Source: Alteromonadaceae bacterium
GTDB taxonomy: Bacteria > Pseudomonadota > Gammaproteobacteria > Enterobacterales > Alteromonadaceae
Direction: 5' to 3'
Assembly: GCA_013373625.1 (NCBI GenBank)
Contig: JABXHM010000003.1
Span: 310,001-374,000 of the forward strand
DNA: 64,000 nucleotides
The translations under genes and the position numbers were made by a program. Positions within the stretch are counted from its first letter, which is position 1; the number at the start of each line of letters is the position of its first letter. The notes below the pieces were generated by a model, which was not told the DNA's origin, searched no databases, and was given only the letters and a program-made list of their open reading frames with translations. Of this stretch, positions 7,959-18,649 are shown in pieces.

Positions 7959-10784
7959 ATGGAAAATATAGAAGTTCGTGGTGCGCGTACGCACAACCTG
8001 AAAAATATTGATATCACCATTCCCCGCGACAAACTGGTGGTGATCACCGGCTTATCGGGTTCGGGGAAATCGTCTCTGGCATTCGATACACTCTATGCTG
8101 AAGGTCAGCGCCGCTATGTCGAGTCGCTGTCAGCCTATGCCCGCCAGTTTTTATCGATGATGGAAAAGCCCGATGTGGACCATATCGAAGGTTTATCACC
8201 GGCGATTTCCATTGAGCAAAAATCGACCTCGCATAATCCGCGTTCAACTGTAGGCACTATAACCGAGATATATGACTACCTGCGCCTGATGTTTGCCCGA
8301 GTTGGTACTCCGCGCTGTCCGGATCATGATGTGCCTCTGGATGCGCAAACAGTCTCGCAAATGGTAGACCGCGTGCTGGCTATGCCGGAAGGCACCAAGT
8401 TAATGCTGCTCGCCCCTATTGTGCAAGACCGCAAAGGCGAGCATGTTAAAACCCTTCAGGGTCTTGCAGCCCAAGGCTACATTCGGGCCCGCATCGACGG
8501 CGAAGTGTGTGACTTGTCGGATCCTCCGGAACTGGATCTGCATAAAAAGCATACCATTGAGGTGGTTATCGACCGCTTCAAGGTGCGCGATGACCTGCAA
8601 CTGCGTTTAGCCGAATCATTCGAAACGGCCTTACAACTGGCATCTGGCAATGCCAAAGTCGCTTACATGGACAACCCCGAAGAGCCGGAAATTGTTTTTT
8701 CTGCCAACTTCGCCTGCCCCCACTGTGGTTACAGCATTAGCGAACTTGAACCCCGTATGTTCTCGTTCAACAATCCTGCTGGTGCCTGCGGCACCTGTGA
8801 TGGTTTGGGTACCAGACAGTTCTTTGACCCGTTTAAAGTGGTGGTTAATGATGAGCTGAGCCTCTCCGGCGGAGCTATTCGTGGTTGGGACAAGCGCAGC
8901 TACTACTATTTTCAAATGCTACAGGCCGTTGCCGATCACTACGAGTTCAGCCTTACCGGCCCTTTTGGTGAGTTAGACGAAAAACATCGCGACATTGTGC
9001 TGTATGGCTCAAAAGGTAAATCGATTAACTTTCGTTATATCAATGATCGCGGCGATATCATGGAGCGCAAGCACCCGTTTGAGGGGATCATTCCGAATAT
9101 GGAACGCCGCTACCGCGAAACTGAATCCAATACCGTTCGCGAAGAGCTCTCAAAGTTTTTAAGTCAACAACCCTGTAATAGCTGCGGTGGCACGCGCCTG
9201 CGTACAGAAGCTCGTCATGTGTTTATTGGCCAGACTAACCTGCCCTCTGTGGCAGATATGTCAATTGCCGGCGCGTTCGACTTTTTCGAAAATCTTGAAC
9301 TCTCTGGTCAGCGCGCGCAAATTGCCGACAAGATCTTAAAAGAAATCCTCGACCGACTGCGCTTTTTGGTTAATGTCGGCCTTAACTACCTGTCGCTCTC
9401 GCGCAGTGCCGATACACTCTCCGGCGGTGAAGCGCAGCGTATTCGCCTTGCCAGTCAAATTGGCGCAGGTTTAGTTGGCGTGATGTACGTGCTGGATGAG
9501 CCCTCGATTGGTTTACATCAGCGCGACAACGAACGCCTGCTTAAAACCCTGACGCACTTACGTGACTTAGGTAACACCGTACTGGTGGTTGAGCATGATG
9601 AAGACGCTATTCGCGAAGCCGACTACGTCATAGATATTGGCCCTGGTGCAGGTGTGCACGGCGGTGAAATCATTGCTCAGGGATCGTTGCAGGATATTAT
9701 AGATAGCGAGCACTCACTCACTGGGAAGTACCTTTCTGGTGTAGAGAAAATCGATATACCGGCAGTCAGAAATCCGGCCAAAGACGGTCAGTGGCTAACG
9801 CTTAGTGGCGCTACAGGCAATAACCTGCAGGATGTAACGCTGCGCGTCCCGGTAGGCGTAATGACCTGCATAACAGGGGTGTCAGGATCGGGTAAATCGA
9901 CGCTCATCAACGATACGTTTTATCGCATTGCCCACCGCGAGTTAAATGGTGCTACCACCGGCGAACCGGCACCCTACAAGTCTATGCAAGGGCTTGAGTT
10001 ACTCGATAAGGTGGTCGATATTGATCAGAGTCCAATTGGCCGCACACCGCGTTCAAACCCGGCTACCTATGCTGGCATTTTTACGCCCATACGCGAAATA
10101 TTTTCTGGCACGCAGGAAGCCCGCTCTCGTGGTTACAAACCAGGTCGCTTTAGCTTTAACGTAAAGGGTGGACGTTGCGAGGCATGCCAGGGTGATGGTG
10201 TAATTAAAGTAGAAATGCACTTTTTACCCGACGTTTATGTGCCATGTGATGTATGTAAGGGTAAACGCTATAACCGCGAAACACTGGAAATAAAATACAA
10301 AGACAAAAACATTCACGAAGTGCTGGAAATGACGATTGAGGATGCACGTGGCTTCTTTGATGCCATTCCGGCCATTGCCAGAAAACTGCAAACGCTAATG
10401 GATGTCGGCTTGTCGTATGTGCGTCTGGGCCAATCTGCGACCACGCTCTCTGGTGGTGAGGCTCAGCGCGTTAAGTTGGCAAAGGAATTGTCTAAACGGG
10501 ATACTGGCCAGACCTTGTACATTCTGGATGAACCGACCACAGGTTTGCATTTCCACGATATTAAGCAGCTTTTAGCAGTGCTGCACAGACTGCGGGATCA
10601 CGGTAATACAGTGGTGGTCATTGAGCACAATTTAGATGTGATCAAGACCGCTGATTACATAGTGGATCTTGGCCCCGAAGGCGGTTCCGGCGGCGGCCAG
10701 ATTATTGCCGAAGGCACGCCAGAGGAGATTGCACAGAGTACAGTGTCACATACCGGACATTTCCTGAAACCCATGTTGAAGTAG
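7959..10784 (+). CDS. uvrA: Excinuclease ABC subunit A
   Basis: DNA damage recognition ATPase of nucleotide excision repair; works with UvrB and UvrC. Features in order: Walker [15 protein letters not shown], the UvrB-binding region, a zinc finger (CPHC...CGTC), ABC signature [15 protein letters not shown], second Walker [14 protein letters not shown], second zinc finger (CEAC...CDVC), second signature [15 protein letters not shown] and Walker [14 protein letters not shown] chose ATG 7959 (MENIEVRG, matching MDKIEVRG in E. coli) over an in-frame TTG at 7938. No CTG-N10-CAG LexA site is visible upstream. A CGACT/AGTCG inverted repeat lies at about 7870-7892. Confidence 0.98.
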   Translation: MENIEVRGARTHNLKNIDITIPRDKLVVITGLSGSGKSSLAFDTLYAEGQRRYVESLSAYARQFLSMMEKPDVDHIEGLSPAISIEQKSTSHNPRSTVGTITEIYDYLRLMFARVGTPRCPDHDVPLDAQTVSQMVDRVLAMPEGTKLMLLAPIVQDRKGEHVKTLQGLAAQGYIRARIDGEVCDLSDPPELDLHKKHTIEVVIDRFKVRDDLQLRLAESFETALQLASGNAKVAYMDNPEEPEIVFSANFACPHCGYSISELEPRMFSFNNPAGACGTCDGLGTRQFFDPFKVVVNDELSLSGGAIRGWDKRSYYYFQMLQAVADHYEFSLTGPFGELDEKHRDIVLYGSKGKSINFRYINDRGDIMERKHPFEGIIPNMERRYRETESNTVREELSKFLSQQPCNSCGGTRLRTEARHVFIGQTNLPSVADMSIAGAFDFFENLELSGQRAQIADKILKEILDRLRFLVNVGLNYLSLSRSADTLSGGEAQRIRLASQIGAGLVGVMYVLDEPSIGLHQRDNERLLKTLTHLRDLGNTVLVVEHDEDAIREADYVIDIGPGAGVHGGEIIAQGSLQDIIDSEHSLTGKYLSGVEKIDIPAVRNPAKDGQWLTLSGATGNNLQDVTLRVPVGVMTCITGVSGSGKSTLINDTFYRIAHRELNGATTGEPAPYKSMQGLELLDKVVDIDQSPIGRTPRSNPATYAGIFTPIREIFSGTQEARSRGYKPGRFSFNVKGGRCEACQGDGVIKVEMHFLPDVYVPCDVCKGKRYNRETLEIKYKDKNIHEVLEMTIEDARGFFDAIPAIARKLQTLMDVGLSYVRLGQSATTLSGGEAQRVKLAKELSKRDTGQTLYILDEPTTGLHFHDIKQLLAVLHRLRDHGNTVVVIEHNLDVIKTADYIVDLGPEGGSGGGQIIAEGTPEEIAQSTVSHTGHFLKPMLK

Positions 10785-10791
10785 GTTTAGT

Positions 10792-11205
10792 ATGTTTGAA
10801 ATGGAGTTATCCGTTCGCTTTAGCGAAACCGATGGTGCCGGCCATGTCGGCAATACCGTTATGGTGGTGTGGTTTGAGGAAGCTCGCGGTCCATTGTTTA
10901 AGGTCTTTGCGCCCACTATGGACATCGAAAGCTGGCCGCTTATTCTGGCCAGTTATCACGTAGACTTTCGCGCACAGATTTTTTACGGCCCGCCCGTTAC
11001 CATTAAAACCTGGGTTAAGCGCATTGGTAACAGCTCTTTTGAGACCTACCAGGAAGCGTGGCAAAATGATAATTGCTGCGCGTCGGGCACCACGACCATG
11101 GTGTACTTTGATTACAAAGCACAAAAAACCGGACCTATTCCAGCGCATATCAAGGAAGAACTGGCCGCGCATCTGTTGCCGCCTGAAGCAGACAAGCAGG
11201 CCTGA
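10792..11205 (+). CDS. Hotdog-fold acyl-CoA thioesterase (4HBT/YbgC type)
   Basis: A 137-residue single hotdog domain. The N-terminal FSETDGAGHVGNTVMVVWFEEAR block corresponds to the 4HBT active-site region, where the usual D-x-x-G-H-V-N/Y Asp is present. Then come the FRAQIFYGPPVTIKTWVKRIGNSS strands. It should hydrolyse an acyl-CoA thioester, substrate unknown. It starts 7 bp after the uvrA stop, so it is probably co-transcribed with uvrA, with no obvious functional link. A second ATG three codons in (10801) is an alternative start. Confidence 0.85.
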   Translation: MFEMELSVRFSETDGAGHVGNTVMVVWFEEARGPLFKVFAPTMDIESWPLILASYHVDFRAQIFYGPPVTIKTWVKRIGNSSFETYQEAWQNDNCCASGTTTMVYFDYKAQKTGPIPAHIKEELAAHLLPPEADKQA

Positions 11206-11592
11206 GTTGCGTACTGGCAGAATAAGTTTCTGTAGCGATACAGGTATTAAAATAATAGGTGAGTGGCGACAGCATACGCTGGATCGCCAACTCGTTTAAA
11301 TCGCCAGTCCCTGGTATCGCCAAAGTTCTTGGGCAGTAATGGCCTTTTATTCAACGGTAAAGAACAGCAACTGCTCAATTTGTAAACAATATGTGACATT
11401 CGTCGCGTTTTTTGTTTACTTCGTATTAACATACGCTGACATCCAACACGTTTCCCGCTATAGTTTCCGTAAGCAAAATGGACTTGCTTTAGTAAGTGCC
11501 ATACGCATTAGACACGCCTGCTGATGTACAAAAATAAACATAATGCGATGGCCACTATCGCTAACGGATTATTTTTTTGTTGGAGGTTCAAT
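11206..11592. other. Intergenic region before the DUF3718 gene
   Basis: About 390 bases with no convincing gene on either strand. An open frame runs into the DUF3718 gene from 11524, but a better start is 11593. The stretch should contain that gene's promoter; I see no clear operator or hairpin. Confidence 0.4.
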
Positions 11593-11979
11593 ATGAAATA
11601 TTTAAAACTTGCTGGTGCGGCACTCGCCTTATCATTCACCAGCCAAATCAGTGCACAAGAATTTCAATTTACAGCGGAAGATAAATCTCCCGAAACTCAG
11701 TTTTGTGTCAGTGTTGGCAACAATAATGTTGAAAGCATGAAAGGACAGCTGTTTAGAATGGGATTAGGTGATGCCCTGCGACGTAACATCAATACCCTAA
11801 CCTGTAACGGCCTGCCACTGGCTCAGTTTGCATTCAAGTACCAGGCTGAAGACACGTTTAGATACTTAAACAATCGCAGCAGCCCGCTAAACAGAGTTAA
11901 ATCCTCTGTTACCATTAACGATATCGCGATGACAGGCACTAACGCAGAGCCTAAGGTGATTCGTGTTTCTGCCGGGTAG
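11593..11979 (+). CDS. DUF3718 family small periplasmic protein
   Basis: A 128-residue exported protein: signal peptide of about 22 residues (MKYLKLAGAALALSF... SAQ), then a small domain with two cysteines (QFCVSVGNN, NTLTCNGLPL) likely to form a disulfide. The pattern resembles DUF3718, a domain common in Alteromonadales, Shewanella and Vibrio; function unknown. ATG 11593 has GGAGG-like TTGGAGG 7 nt upstream and begins the signal peptide. It is monocistronic, with its own terminator at 12018-12042. Confidence 0.8.
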   Translation: MKYLKLAGAALALSFTSQISAQEFQFTAEDKSPETQFCVSVGNNNVESMKGQLFRMGLGDALRRNINTLTCNGLPLAQFAFKYQAEDTFRYLNNRSSPLNRVKSSVTINDIAMTGTNAEPKVIRVSAG

Positions 11980-12017
11980 TTTAACCGCTGCGTAGCAATA
12001 CTGATATCAACCTAAAG

Positions 12018-12042
12018 GAAAGGAGCGAGGCTCCTTTCTTTT
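12018..12042 (+). terminator. Intrinsic terminator of the DUF3718 gene
   Basis: GAAAGGAGC (12018-12026), loop GAG, GCTCCTTTC (12030-12038), then TTTT. A perfect 9-bp stem about 40 bp after the stop codon. Confidence 0.85.
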
Positions 12043-12094
12043 GGTTTACTCATAACAAAAATACAGTTAGCAAAGTGAATACGCCACCGCTTGT

Positions 12095-12472
12095 TCAGGC
12101 CAATGAATGCAGTCCAAACATATTGCCTTCTGTATCCAGCGCAAGTGTTATAAAACCATAGTCACCAATCGAAAACTTAGAACGCTGAACTTTACCGCCA
12201 GCCGCTTCAATTCGCGCCTCTTCGACAGCCGTATCATCACAGGCGAAATACACCAGTACGCTGTTATTACCGGCTTCAACGCCAGCAATATGGACGAGTG
12301 CACCAGATGCACCGTGTTTTTCCATATTTGCCGGAAACGCTTTCATTTGCACGCTGCCATTGGCAGGATCGGTTAAATCGCTCAGCTTAATTGCTAAGAT
12401 GGTTTCGTAAAACGCTTTTGCTCTCGCCATATCATTTACATAAATTTCAAACCAACTAATGGGGTTATTCAT
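12095..12472 (-). CDS. VOC family (glyoxalase/dioxygenase fold) protein
   Basis: A 125-residue single vicinal-oxygen-chelate domain of the YdhR/lactoylglutathione-lyase-like class. It opens with NPISWFEIYVNDMARAKAFYE, and a later strand, GDYGFITLALDTEGNMFGLHS, supplies the usual terminal Glu/His-type ligands. The reaction is unknown; many such proteins are small metal enzymes or binders. ATG 12472 has GGAG 9 nt upstream and is preferred over an ATG five codons earlier. It stands alone between two unrelated genes. Confidence 0.82.
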   Translation of the reverse strand: MNNPISWFEIYVNDMARAKAFYETILAIKLSDLTDPANGSVQMKAFPANMEKHGASGALVHIAGVEAGNNSVLVYFACDDTAVEEARIEAAGGKVQRSKFSIGDYGFITLALDTEGNMFGLHSLA

Positions 12473-12705
12473 TACTGTTCGCTCCATGTCAGGATACCCT
12501 GTCGAATATTAGTGCATTTTTTATACAATATGACAACAAATAATCATCAAAGCAGACGTCGCTGCTCTGGAAAGGTGACGACTTCATCTTGTAATATCTG
12601 TAGCGCCTTTGAAATAACCCATGGTAATTAGCGGTCTCATCAGACAAACCTGCAATACGTAAACAAGATAAAAATCACAAACACAAAAGCAACCTGACAA
12701 GTATA

Positions 12706-13296
12706 ATGAGTGAATCAATGAACGAACTAATCACCAATAAATTTCAGCATATATGGCACCAGGCAAAAGAATCTTCGCCGCTACAACAACAAAGCGCGGT
12801 GTGCATCTCCACCATTAATCAATCAGGCTACCCCGAATCACGTTTTGTTGATCTTAAGGCGGTCAGCGCGACGGGATTTACTTTTTGTACCGCCTACGAT
12901 TCGGCGAAAGGCCAGCAGATAGAGCTTAACCCTAATGTATCTCTGGTTGCCTGGTGGGATCATATTGGTTATCAGGTCAGGGTAGTTGGCACTGCTGAAC
13001 GCATCTCCGACGAACTCGCCGATGAATACTGGGCCACCCGTTCCTGGGAGGCGCAAATGGCGACTACCACGTTTTCTCAAAGCCGCGAATGGACCGCAGA
13101 CTCAGCGCCGTCAACGCATTTCGAGCAAGCACTGGCCAGTGCAGCGCCGACTGTGCAGCGGCCAGCGTCCTGGGGTGGATATACCATCAAACCCCATGTC
13201 GTTGAATTTCTGACATTTATGTCTAACCGTGTTCACCACCGGGAGCACTTTAGTTGGGACGGAGCAACCTGGCGAAAACGCTTGTTACAACCCTGA
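12706..13296 (+). CDS. pdxH: Pyridoxamine 5'-phosphate oxidase (PdxH family)
   Basis: FMN enzyme that oxidises pyridoxine or pyridoxamine 5'-phosphate to PLP. At 196 residues it is shorter than E. coli PdxH (218). Recognisable blocks: GYPESRFVDLKAV, FTFCTAYDSAKGQQI, SLVAWWDHIGYQVRVVGTAE, and the C-terminal NRVHHREHF ... W-x-x-x-RLLQP, which matches the R-L-H-D-R and RL-x-P ends of PdxH. Differences in the FMN and substrate loops leave open a PdxH-like paralogue rather than the main enzyme. No strong ribosome site precedes ATG 12706; ATG 12718 is an alternative. Confidence 0.75.
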   Translation: MSESMNELITNKFQHIWHQAKESSPLQQQSAVCISTINQSGYPESRFVDLKAVSATGFTFCTAYDSAKGQQIELNPNVSLVAWWDHIGYQVRVVGTAERISDELADEYWATRSWEAQMATTTFSQSREWTADSAPSTHFEQALASAAPTVQRPASWGGYTIKPHVVEFLTFMSNRVHHREHFSWDGATWRKRLLQP

Positions 13297-13307
13297 TACC
13301 AAAAGAG

Positions 13308-13787
13308 CTAGTAGGCGGAAACCGCCTCTCCCTGCATGGTGTAACCGGCAGATGCAATATCATTGCTGAACTGGGTGGTTGAAAACAGGCCTTCAACCCA
13401 GACAGCATCATAAAGGTTTTCTACCGGCACGCCCTCGTTCATTTTAACGTAAACAATTTGGTTCGACGGTGGGGGCGGCACGTGTATGCACGCGCCAAAA
13501 AAAGGCACCAGCAGAAATTCAGTGGTGAGTTCAGCAGTGCCTTCAAGTGGCACTATAAAACCCGGTATTTTTACCCGTTTACCATTGTAAATATCCACCA
13601 CAGGGGCATCAGGCTGGAGCTGAGCCATTTTGTTATCGTGGCTGGTCGATTGCGGGGCAAGTTCATTAAAGTCAGGCGGCACCAAATCTTCCCAGTATAT
13701 TTCCTGGGCATCCTGCGACCACGCCAATCCGGCTGTCATTAATAGTAAAGCGGCTGTTAAGCGACTCAACCAGTTTATCTTAAGCAC
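13308..13787 (-). CDS. DUF3299 family exported protein
   Basis: A 159-residue protein with a signal peptide (about residues 1-24, ending AWSQ) and a DUF3299 domain: EIYWEDLVPPDF near the mature N-terminus, KRVKIPGFIVPLEG, FLLVPFFGACIHVPPPPSNQ and VWVEGLF. The Cys-x-His-Val-Pro-Pro-Pro-Pro segment is the family hallmark and suggests a metal or cofactor site. In other genomes DUF3299 genes often sit beside MacB/FtsX-like transporters; here it stands alone, convergent with the PdxH gene 11 bp away. Confidence 0.82.
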   Translation of the reverse strand: MLKINWLSRLTAALLLMTAGLAWSQDAQEIYWEDLVPPDFNELAPQSTSHDNKMAQLQPDAPVVDIYNGKRVKIPGFIVPLEGTAELTTEFLLVPFFGACIHVPPPPSNQIVYVKMNEGVPVENLYDAVWVEGLFSTTQFSNDIASAGYTMQGEAVSAY

Positions 13788-13831
13788 TGTAGTACCTCCC
13801 GCACCATGCTAATAAAAGAGCCCGTCCAATT

Positions 13832-13855
13832 AAAAAAGGCCCGACGAGTCGAGCC
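13832..13855 (-). terminator. Intrinsic terminator of ppa
   Basis: Read leftwards: GGCTCGA, loop CTCG, TCGGGCC (one G-U pair), then six T. It lies about 20 bp beyond the ppa stop codon. Confidence 0.88.
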
Positions 13856-13875
13856 TTGTTATCACAAAGGGGAAA

Positions 13876-14409
13876 TTACTTTTCCGCGTTAAAACGCTCA
13901 ACGCTGGCAACGATTTCAGCTTTGGCGGCGGCAGCATCGGCCCATCCGTCAATCTTAACCCATTTACCTTCCTCAAGATCTTTATAATGCTCAAAGAAGT
14001 GCTCAATTTGTTTAAGCAACAAAGGTTGAACATCAGACGTTTCAAACACTTCACGGTAAAGTGTCGACAGCTTATCAATAGGTACTGCCAGTACTTTCGC
14101 ATCCTTACCAGACTCATCAGTCATGTTAAGTACGCCGATTGGACGACACTTGATCACAGAACCTGCCAGCAATGGGAATGGCGAGATCACTAACACATCA
14201 ACCGGGTCACCATCTTCCGACAACGTGTTATTTACATAACCGTAGTTAGTTGGGTAATGCATACAGGTCGCCATGAAGCGATCGACAAATAATGCGCCGG
14301 TATCTTTGTCTACTTCGTATTTTACCGGATCGGCGTGGGCAGGGATCTCGATAATTACATTCACTTCGTCAGGCAGCTTCTTGCCTGCAGGTACGGCGTT
14401 TAAGCTCAT
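13876..14409 (-). CDS. ppa: Inorganic pyrophosphatase (family I)
   Basis: Cytoplasmic Mg-dependent enzyme that hydrolyses pyrophosphate to two phosphates. 177 residues, close to the 176 of E. coli. Conserved blocks: [19 protein letters not shown], the active-site [14 protein letters not shown] (aspartates of the D-x-D-P-x-D motif), [23 protein letters not shown] and the C-terminal [20 protein letters not shown]. The ribosome site AAGGACA precedes ATG 14409. Monocistronic, with a terminator just downstream. Confidence 0.97.
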   Translation of the reverse strand: MSLNAVPAGKKLPDEVNVIIEIPAHADPVKYEVDKDTGALFVDRFMATCMHYPTNYGYVNNTLSEDGDPVDVLVISPFPLLAGSVIKCRPIGVLNMTDESGKDAKVLAVPIDKLSTLYREVFETSDVQPLLLKQIEHFFEHYKDLEEGKWVKIDGWADAAAAKAEIVASVERFNAEK

Positions 14410-14474
14410 ACTGGGTTGTCCTTTCGTTAATTATTAAAATTGCACTGGGGCATAAGTATAAGGCTATCGACGTA

Positions 14475-14509
14475 AAATAAAAACCTGTAGCCAGCGGTAT
14501 CAGGCTACA
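14475..14509 (-). terminator. Intrinsic terminator of fbp
   Basis: Read leftwards: TGTAGCC, 10-nt loop, GGCTACA (14486-14509), then GG and a run of five T. It lies about 25 bp past the fbp stop. Confidence 0.85.
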
Positions 14510-14532
14510 AAGTGATTATTTTACTTAACCAA

Positions 14533-15501
14533 TTAGTCGTAATAGCTCAGGCACGCCTCTACCTCGTCTTTAGAGCCAAGAATAACCGGTACGCGCTGAT
14601 GAATTTCTTCCGGCATAACTTCCATAATGCGGCCGGCACCGGTCGACGCCAGGCCGCCCGCCTGCTCGATTAAAAATGCCATGGGGTTAGCTTCGTACAG
14701 TAAACGCAGTTTACCGGGCTTGTCTGGTTCGCGCTTGTCGTAGGGGTACATGAATATACCACCACGGCATAGCAAGCGATGCACATCACCAACCATGGCG
14801 GCGACCCAGCGCATATTATAATTTTTGCCGCGCGGGCCCTCCTCGCCAGCCAGTAAATCACTGATATACTGTTTTACGGGTGGTTCCCAGTGCCGCTGAT
14901 TCGATGCATTAATCGAAAACTCTGCCGTTAGCTCAGGCACCTGCACATTCGGGTGTGTAAGCAGGAAGCCACCATGGGTTTTATCCAGCGTATAGATATG
15001 CGTTCCCTTCCCCGTGGTCATTGCCAGCATCGTAGAGGGCCCGTAGAGTACATAACCTGCTGCAACCATTTGTGAGCCAGGTTGTAAAAAAGCCGCCGGA
15101 TCGTTTGGCTCCATCCACTGTGGCGCATGAGCAATCGAAAATATGGTTCCAATCAGGCTGTTAATTTCGGTGTTTGACGAACCGTCCAGTGGGTCAAAGC
15201 TCACCAGGTATTTACCTTCCGGATCACAGGGCACCACATCGTCTTCTTCTTCTGAAGAGATGGCTTTTACATAGCCGGATTCTTTTAAAATATCTTTTAG
15301 AATTTGATTTGATATCACGTCCAGCTTTTTCTGCGTTTCACCCTGTACGTTTTCACTCAGGGTCGATCCCAGCACACCCGCTAATGCGCCCTGGCTGACG
15401 CGAAAGGATATTTCCTTACAGCCGGCCAGTAACGTTCGTATAAGCAAGATGAGCTCAAGCGGCGCACCATCCTGTTGCATTTGAGAATTGAGTCTTTTCA
15501 T
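14533..15501 (-). CDS. fbp: Fructose-1,6-bisphosphatase class I
   Basis: Gluconeogenic phosphatase converting fructose 1,6-bisphosphate to fructose 6-phosphate; cytoplasmic, Mg-dependent. 322 residues. The metal-binding block [15 protein letters not shown] (near residue 105), SSEEEDDVV before it, and the substrate motif [32 protein letters not shown] are all present. It is divergent from mpl across a 180-bp promoter region and followed by its own terminator. Confidence 0.97.
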   Translation of the reverse strand: MKRLNSQMQQDGAPLELILLIRTLLAGCKEISFRVSQGALAGVLGSTLSENVQGETQKKLDVISNQILKDILKESGYVKAISSEEEDDVVPCDPEGKYLVSFDPLDGSSNTEINSLIGTIFSIAHAPQWMEPNDPAAFLQPGSQMVAAGYVLYGPSTMLAMTTGKGTHIYTLDKTHGGFLLTHPNVQVPELTAEFSINASNQRHWEPPVKQYISDLLAGEEGPRGKNYNMRWVAAMVGDVHRLLCRGGIFMYPYDKREPDKPGKLRLLYEANPMAFLIEQAGGLASTGAGRIMEVMPEEIHQRVPVILGSKDEVEACLSYYD

Positions 15502-15680
15502 GGTTTTTATAAGCCTTTTTTATATGTAGGGTAGTAAAAGGCTGCTTCCTTTGCCGCATAGCAGCAATTGAGCCTGTTCAGATTGTAAACTGACACAGGG
15601 CGGAAAGGAAATCAGATGTTTAGGCATCATTGCGCGCATCTGGTAAAGTATCCGAATATGAAATTAATGCAGGAAAGTTA

Positions 15681-17036
15681 ATGCACGTTCACATTTTGGG
15701 AATCTGTGGCAGTTTTATGGGCGGCATTGCAGCAATTGCTAAATCCCTGGGTCACACCGTTACAGGTTCTGATCGCAATGTTTATCCCCCAATGAGTACC
15801 CAACTTGAATCGCTGGGTATAGCGCTTACCGAAGGTTATGATCCAGCCCAGTTTGAACCCGTCCCGGACATGGTGATCATTGGCAACGCCATGTCCCGTG
15901 GCAACCCGGCGGTAGAATATGTTCTTGATCGCAATCTTCCTTATACCAGCGGGCCGCAATGGCTACTGGATAACCTGCTCACAGACCGCTGGGTAATTGG
16001 TGTTGCCGGTACGCATGGCAAAACCACCACGTCGTCAATGGTGGCCTGGATTCTGGAATATGCCGGACTGACGCCGGGTTTTTTAATTGGCGGCATTCCA
16101 CAAAACTTTGGCATCTCAGCCCGGGTCGGCGACAGTCCGTTTTTTGTTATAGAAGCCGACGAGTACGACAGTGCCTTTTTCGACAAGCGCTCTAAGTTTG
16201 TCCATTATCGACCGCGTACGCTGGTTATGAATAACTTAGAGTTTGATCACGCCGATATTTTTGCCGATTTAGCCGCTATACAAACCCAGTTTCATCATTT
16301 GGTGCGCACGGTACCGGCAACCGGGTTGGTGTTGTCACCTGATACCGACGACAACCTCGACGCCGTGTTAGACAGAGGTTGCTGGAGCGAGCAACAATTT
16401 CTTGGTCGTCACTGGCACGCCGAGCTGATAAATGCCGACGGTTCAGCCTTTAAGGTGTTGTATAAGAATGAAGTAGTAGGCCAGGTAAACTGGCAATTAC
16501 TCGGCCAGCACAATGTCGATAACGCACTAATGGCCATCGCGGCAGCACACCACGCCGGCGTCACCTTGCCCGATACGCTGGCAGCACTCAATGAATTTGA
16601 GAACGTAAAACGACGCATGGAAATACGCGGTTGTATAAAAGGCATTACAGTGTACGATGACTTCGCCCATCACCCTACCGCCATTAAAACCACGCTGAAT
16701 GGCTTGCGCAATAAGGTTGGCGATGCGCGTATTATTGCTGTACTGGAACCACGCTCCAACACTATGAAAATGGGTATTCACAAAGATGTCCTTGTCGATT
16801 CCTGGCAAGAGGCAGATGAGCTGCTGCTGTTTGAACCCGATAATCTGGGCTGGTCGATGGCCAAGCTGGCTAAACATAGTCATACCCCTACTCAGGTATT
16901 TCGCAGTGTCGATGCCATCATCCATCAGCTATCAACCATGCTACACCCCGGCGACCACGTATTAATAATGAGTAATGGTGGATTTGGCGGGATCCATAAT
17001 AAGCTGCTTGATGTATTAGCCGGTAAAGCATCATGA
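15681..17036 (+). CDS. mpl: UDP-N-acetylmuramate:L-Ala-gamma-D-Glu-meso-DAP ligase
   Basis: Peptidoglycan recycling ligase that attaches the recycled murein tripeptide to UDP-MurNAc using ATP. 451 residues of the Mur ligase family: Rossmann N-terminus [18 protein letters not shown] loop [11 protein letters not shown] (near residue 108), [25 protein letters not shown], and C-terminal [19 protein letters not shown] 15681 (AGGA 7 nt upstream) fits the family start; the in-frame extension to 15630 is not needed. Its stop overlaps the ubiX start (ATGA), indicating translational coupling. Confidence 0.96.
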   Translation: MHVHILGICGSFMGGIAAIAKSLGHTVTGSDRNVYPPMSTQLESLGIALTEGYDPAQFEPVPDMVIIGNAMSRGNPAVEYVLDRNLPYTSGPQWLLDNLLTDRWVIGVAGTHGKTTTSSMVAWILEYAGLTPGFLIGGIPQNFGISARVGDSPFFVIEADEYDSAFFDKRSKFVHYRPRTLVMNNLEFDHADIFADLAAIQTQFHHLVRTVPATGLVLSPDTDDNLDAVLDRGCWSEQQFLGRHWHAELINADGSAFKVLYKNEVVGQVNWQLLGQHNVDNALMAIAAAHHAGVTLPDTLAALNEFENVKRRMEIRGCIKGITVYDDFAHHPTAIKTTLNGLRNKVGDARIIAVLEPRSNTMKMGIHKDVLVDSWQEADELLLFEPDNLGWSMAKLAKHSHTPTQVFRSVDAIIHQLSTMLHPGDHVLIMSNGGFGGIHNKLLDVLAGKAS

Positions 17037-17656
17037 GAACAACAATGAATAAAACCATCACTTTAGGCATAACCGGTGCGTCAGGAGCGCCTTATGCACT
17101 GCGATTGTTACAGCAATTAGTCGCGGCTGACTACCATGTATTCGTGCTGATATCGTCTGCGGCCCGCGTAGTATTTGCCACTGAAGAAGATCTAAAAATA
17201 CCCGCTCAGCCCGAGGCTGCAAGTGAGTTTTTTACCCAGCGATTCAATGCCGCACCGGGGCAAATCCGCGTATGCGGTAAAGAAGAGTGGTTTTCCCCCG
17301 TGGCATCAGGCTCAGCGGCGCCTAAACAAATGGTCGTTTGTCCCTGCTCTACCGGCACCTTGTCATCAATCGCTGTGGGGGCGTGTGACAACCTGATTGA
17401 ACGCGCCGCCGATGTTGTCCTCAAAGAGCGAGGGCAACTGATACTGGTTACCCGGGAAATGCCGCTGTCGAGTATTCATCTGGAAAATATGCTAAAACTG
17501 TCACAAACTGGCGCTACCATTATGCCTGCCTCACCGGGATTTTATCATCAGCCTCAAAACATCGATGACTTAGTCGACTTTGTGGTGGCACGCGTACTCG
17601 ATCACCTCGGTGTCGACCAAACACTGATGGCCCGCTGGGGATATCAAAATAAATAA
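17033..17656 (+). CDS. ubiX: Flavin prenyltransferase UbiX
   Basis: Makes prenylated FMN, the cofactor of the UbiD decarboxylase in ubiquinone synthesis, from FMN and dimethylallyl phosphate. 207 residues with the family signatures [58 protein letters not shown] and [31 protein letters not shown]. It overlaps mpl by 4 bp (ATGA); an internal ATG four codons in is an alternative start. Mpl-UbiX pairing is common in this order of bacteria. Confidence 0.97.
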   Translation: MRTTMNKTITLGITGASGAPYALRLLQQLVAADYHVFVLISSAARVVFATEEDLKIPAQPEAASEFFTQRFNAAPGQIRVCGKEEWFSPVASGSAAPKQMVVCPCSTGTLSSIAVGACDNLIERAADVVLKERGQLILVTREMPLSSIHLENMLKLSQTGATIMPASPGFYHQPQNIDDLVDFVVARVLDHLGVDQTLMARWGYQNK

Positions 17657-17718
17657 TCTGAGGATACTGAGCGTTGCCCGCTAGCAAGCACCTCATCATT
17701 ATCGCCAAGGAACAATAC

Positions 17719-18525
17719 ATGCTAAAACGTGTTACCACCGCACCTGTTGCGCTGCTTTTACTTGCTTCATCATTGGTCAGCCTGCCTGCATTAGGCTGGG
17801 GTCAAAATGGCCACCGTATTACCGGCGCTATCGCCGAGCAGTACTTAAGTCCGGCAGCACAACGTCAAATAGAGGTGTTGTTACCTCTTGAGTCATTAGC
17901 AGAAGCGGCGACATACGCCGACGACATGCGTTCAGACCCGGCTGAATTCTGGCAGCATACGGCATCGCCATGGCACTACGTAACGGTGCCAAAGGGCAAA
18001 CATTATCATGAGGTGGGCGCACCTGAAGAAGGCGATGCCTACACAGCAATTCAACGCTTCACCGCCACGCTGAAAGATCAGAATGCCTCCCTGGCAGACA
18101 AACAACTGGCTTTGCGTTTTTTGGTGCATCTGATTGGTGATTTACATCAGCCACTACATGCCGGTAATGGTACCGACCGCGGCGGCAACGATGTAAAGGT
18201 TCGTTTTTTCTGGCAGGATTCTAACCTGCACCGGGTGTGGGACACACAAATGCTGGAACAAAAAGAACTGTCGTATTCAGAATGGAGTAACTGGCTGAAC
18301 AAAAAAATCACGCCACAGAATGTCAAAGACTGGGACAGCACTGATCCAGCAATATGGATTACCGAGAGCACACAAATTCGCGATACCATCTACCCGGAAG
18401 ATGCTAACCGGATGTCTTATGAATACCTGTATAATCATATACCCACGCTAAAACGCCGCTTACAAATGGCAGGTGTTCGTATTGCTTTGTACTTAAATGA
18501 CGTGTTTGCAGATAATGCCAGATAG
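17719..18525 (+). CDS. Secreted S1/P1-type nuclease
   Basis: Zinc-dependent phospholipase-C/P1-nuclease fold enzyme that cleaves single-stranded nucleic acids, probably periplasmic or secreted for scavenging nucleotides and phosphate. About 268 residues. The signal peptide ends near LPALG; the mature protein begins W-G-Q-N-G-H, where the N-terminal Trp and His are trinuclear zinc ligands. Other ligands: YADDMRSD, HYV, HLIGDLHQPLHAGN and DRGGNDV. ATG 17719 follows AAGGAA and starts the signal peptide; an in-frame start at 17674 is less likely. Terminator at 18553-18586. Confidence 0.93.
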   Translation: MLKRVTTAPVALLLLASSLVSLPALGWGQNGHRITGAIAEQYLSPAAQRQIEVLLPLESLAEAATYADDMRSDPAEFWQHTASPWHYVTVPKGKHYHEVGAPEEGDAYTAIQRFTATLKDQNASLADKQLALRFLVHLIGDLHQPLHAGNGTDRGGNDVKVRFFWQDSNLHRVWDTQMLEQKELSYSEWSNWLNKKITPQNVKDWDSTDPAIWITESTQIRDTIYPEDANRMSYEYLYNHIPTLKRRLQMAGVRIALYLNDVFADNAR

Positions 18526-18552
18526 CCAGCATGAGCCAATAGCCAACCAATC

Positions 18553-18586
18553 CCATGCAGGCGGCTTTCACCGTCTGCATGGTTTT
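18553..18586 (+). terminator. Intrinsic terminator of the S1/P1 nuclease gene
   Basis: A 12-bp stem (arms around CATGCAGGCGG and CCGTCTGCATG, one G-U pair) with a 6-nt loop, followed by TTTT, 28 bp after the stop codon. Confidence 0.85.
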
Positions 18587-18649
18587 ACTGTGCATGCGCA
18601 AGACTACGCGGTAATAACGCTAATGTTCTGACAGACCAAACAGAAACAC

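Noticed and set aside
18404-18601. 65-codon minus-strand frame with a hydrophobic helix
   Set aside because: It overlaps the 3' end and terminator of the S1/P1 nuclease gene on the opposite strand and has no ribosome site.
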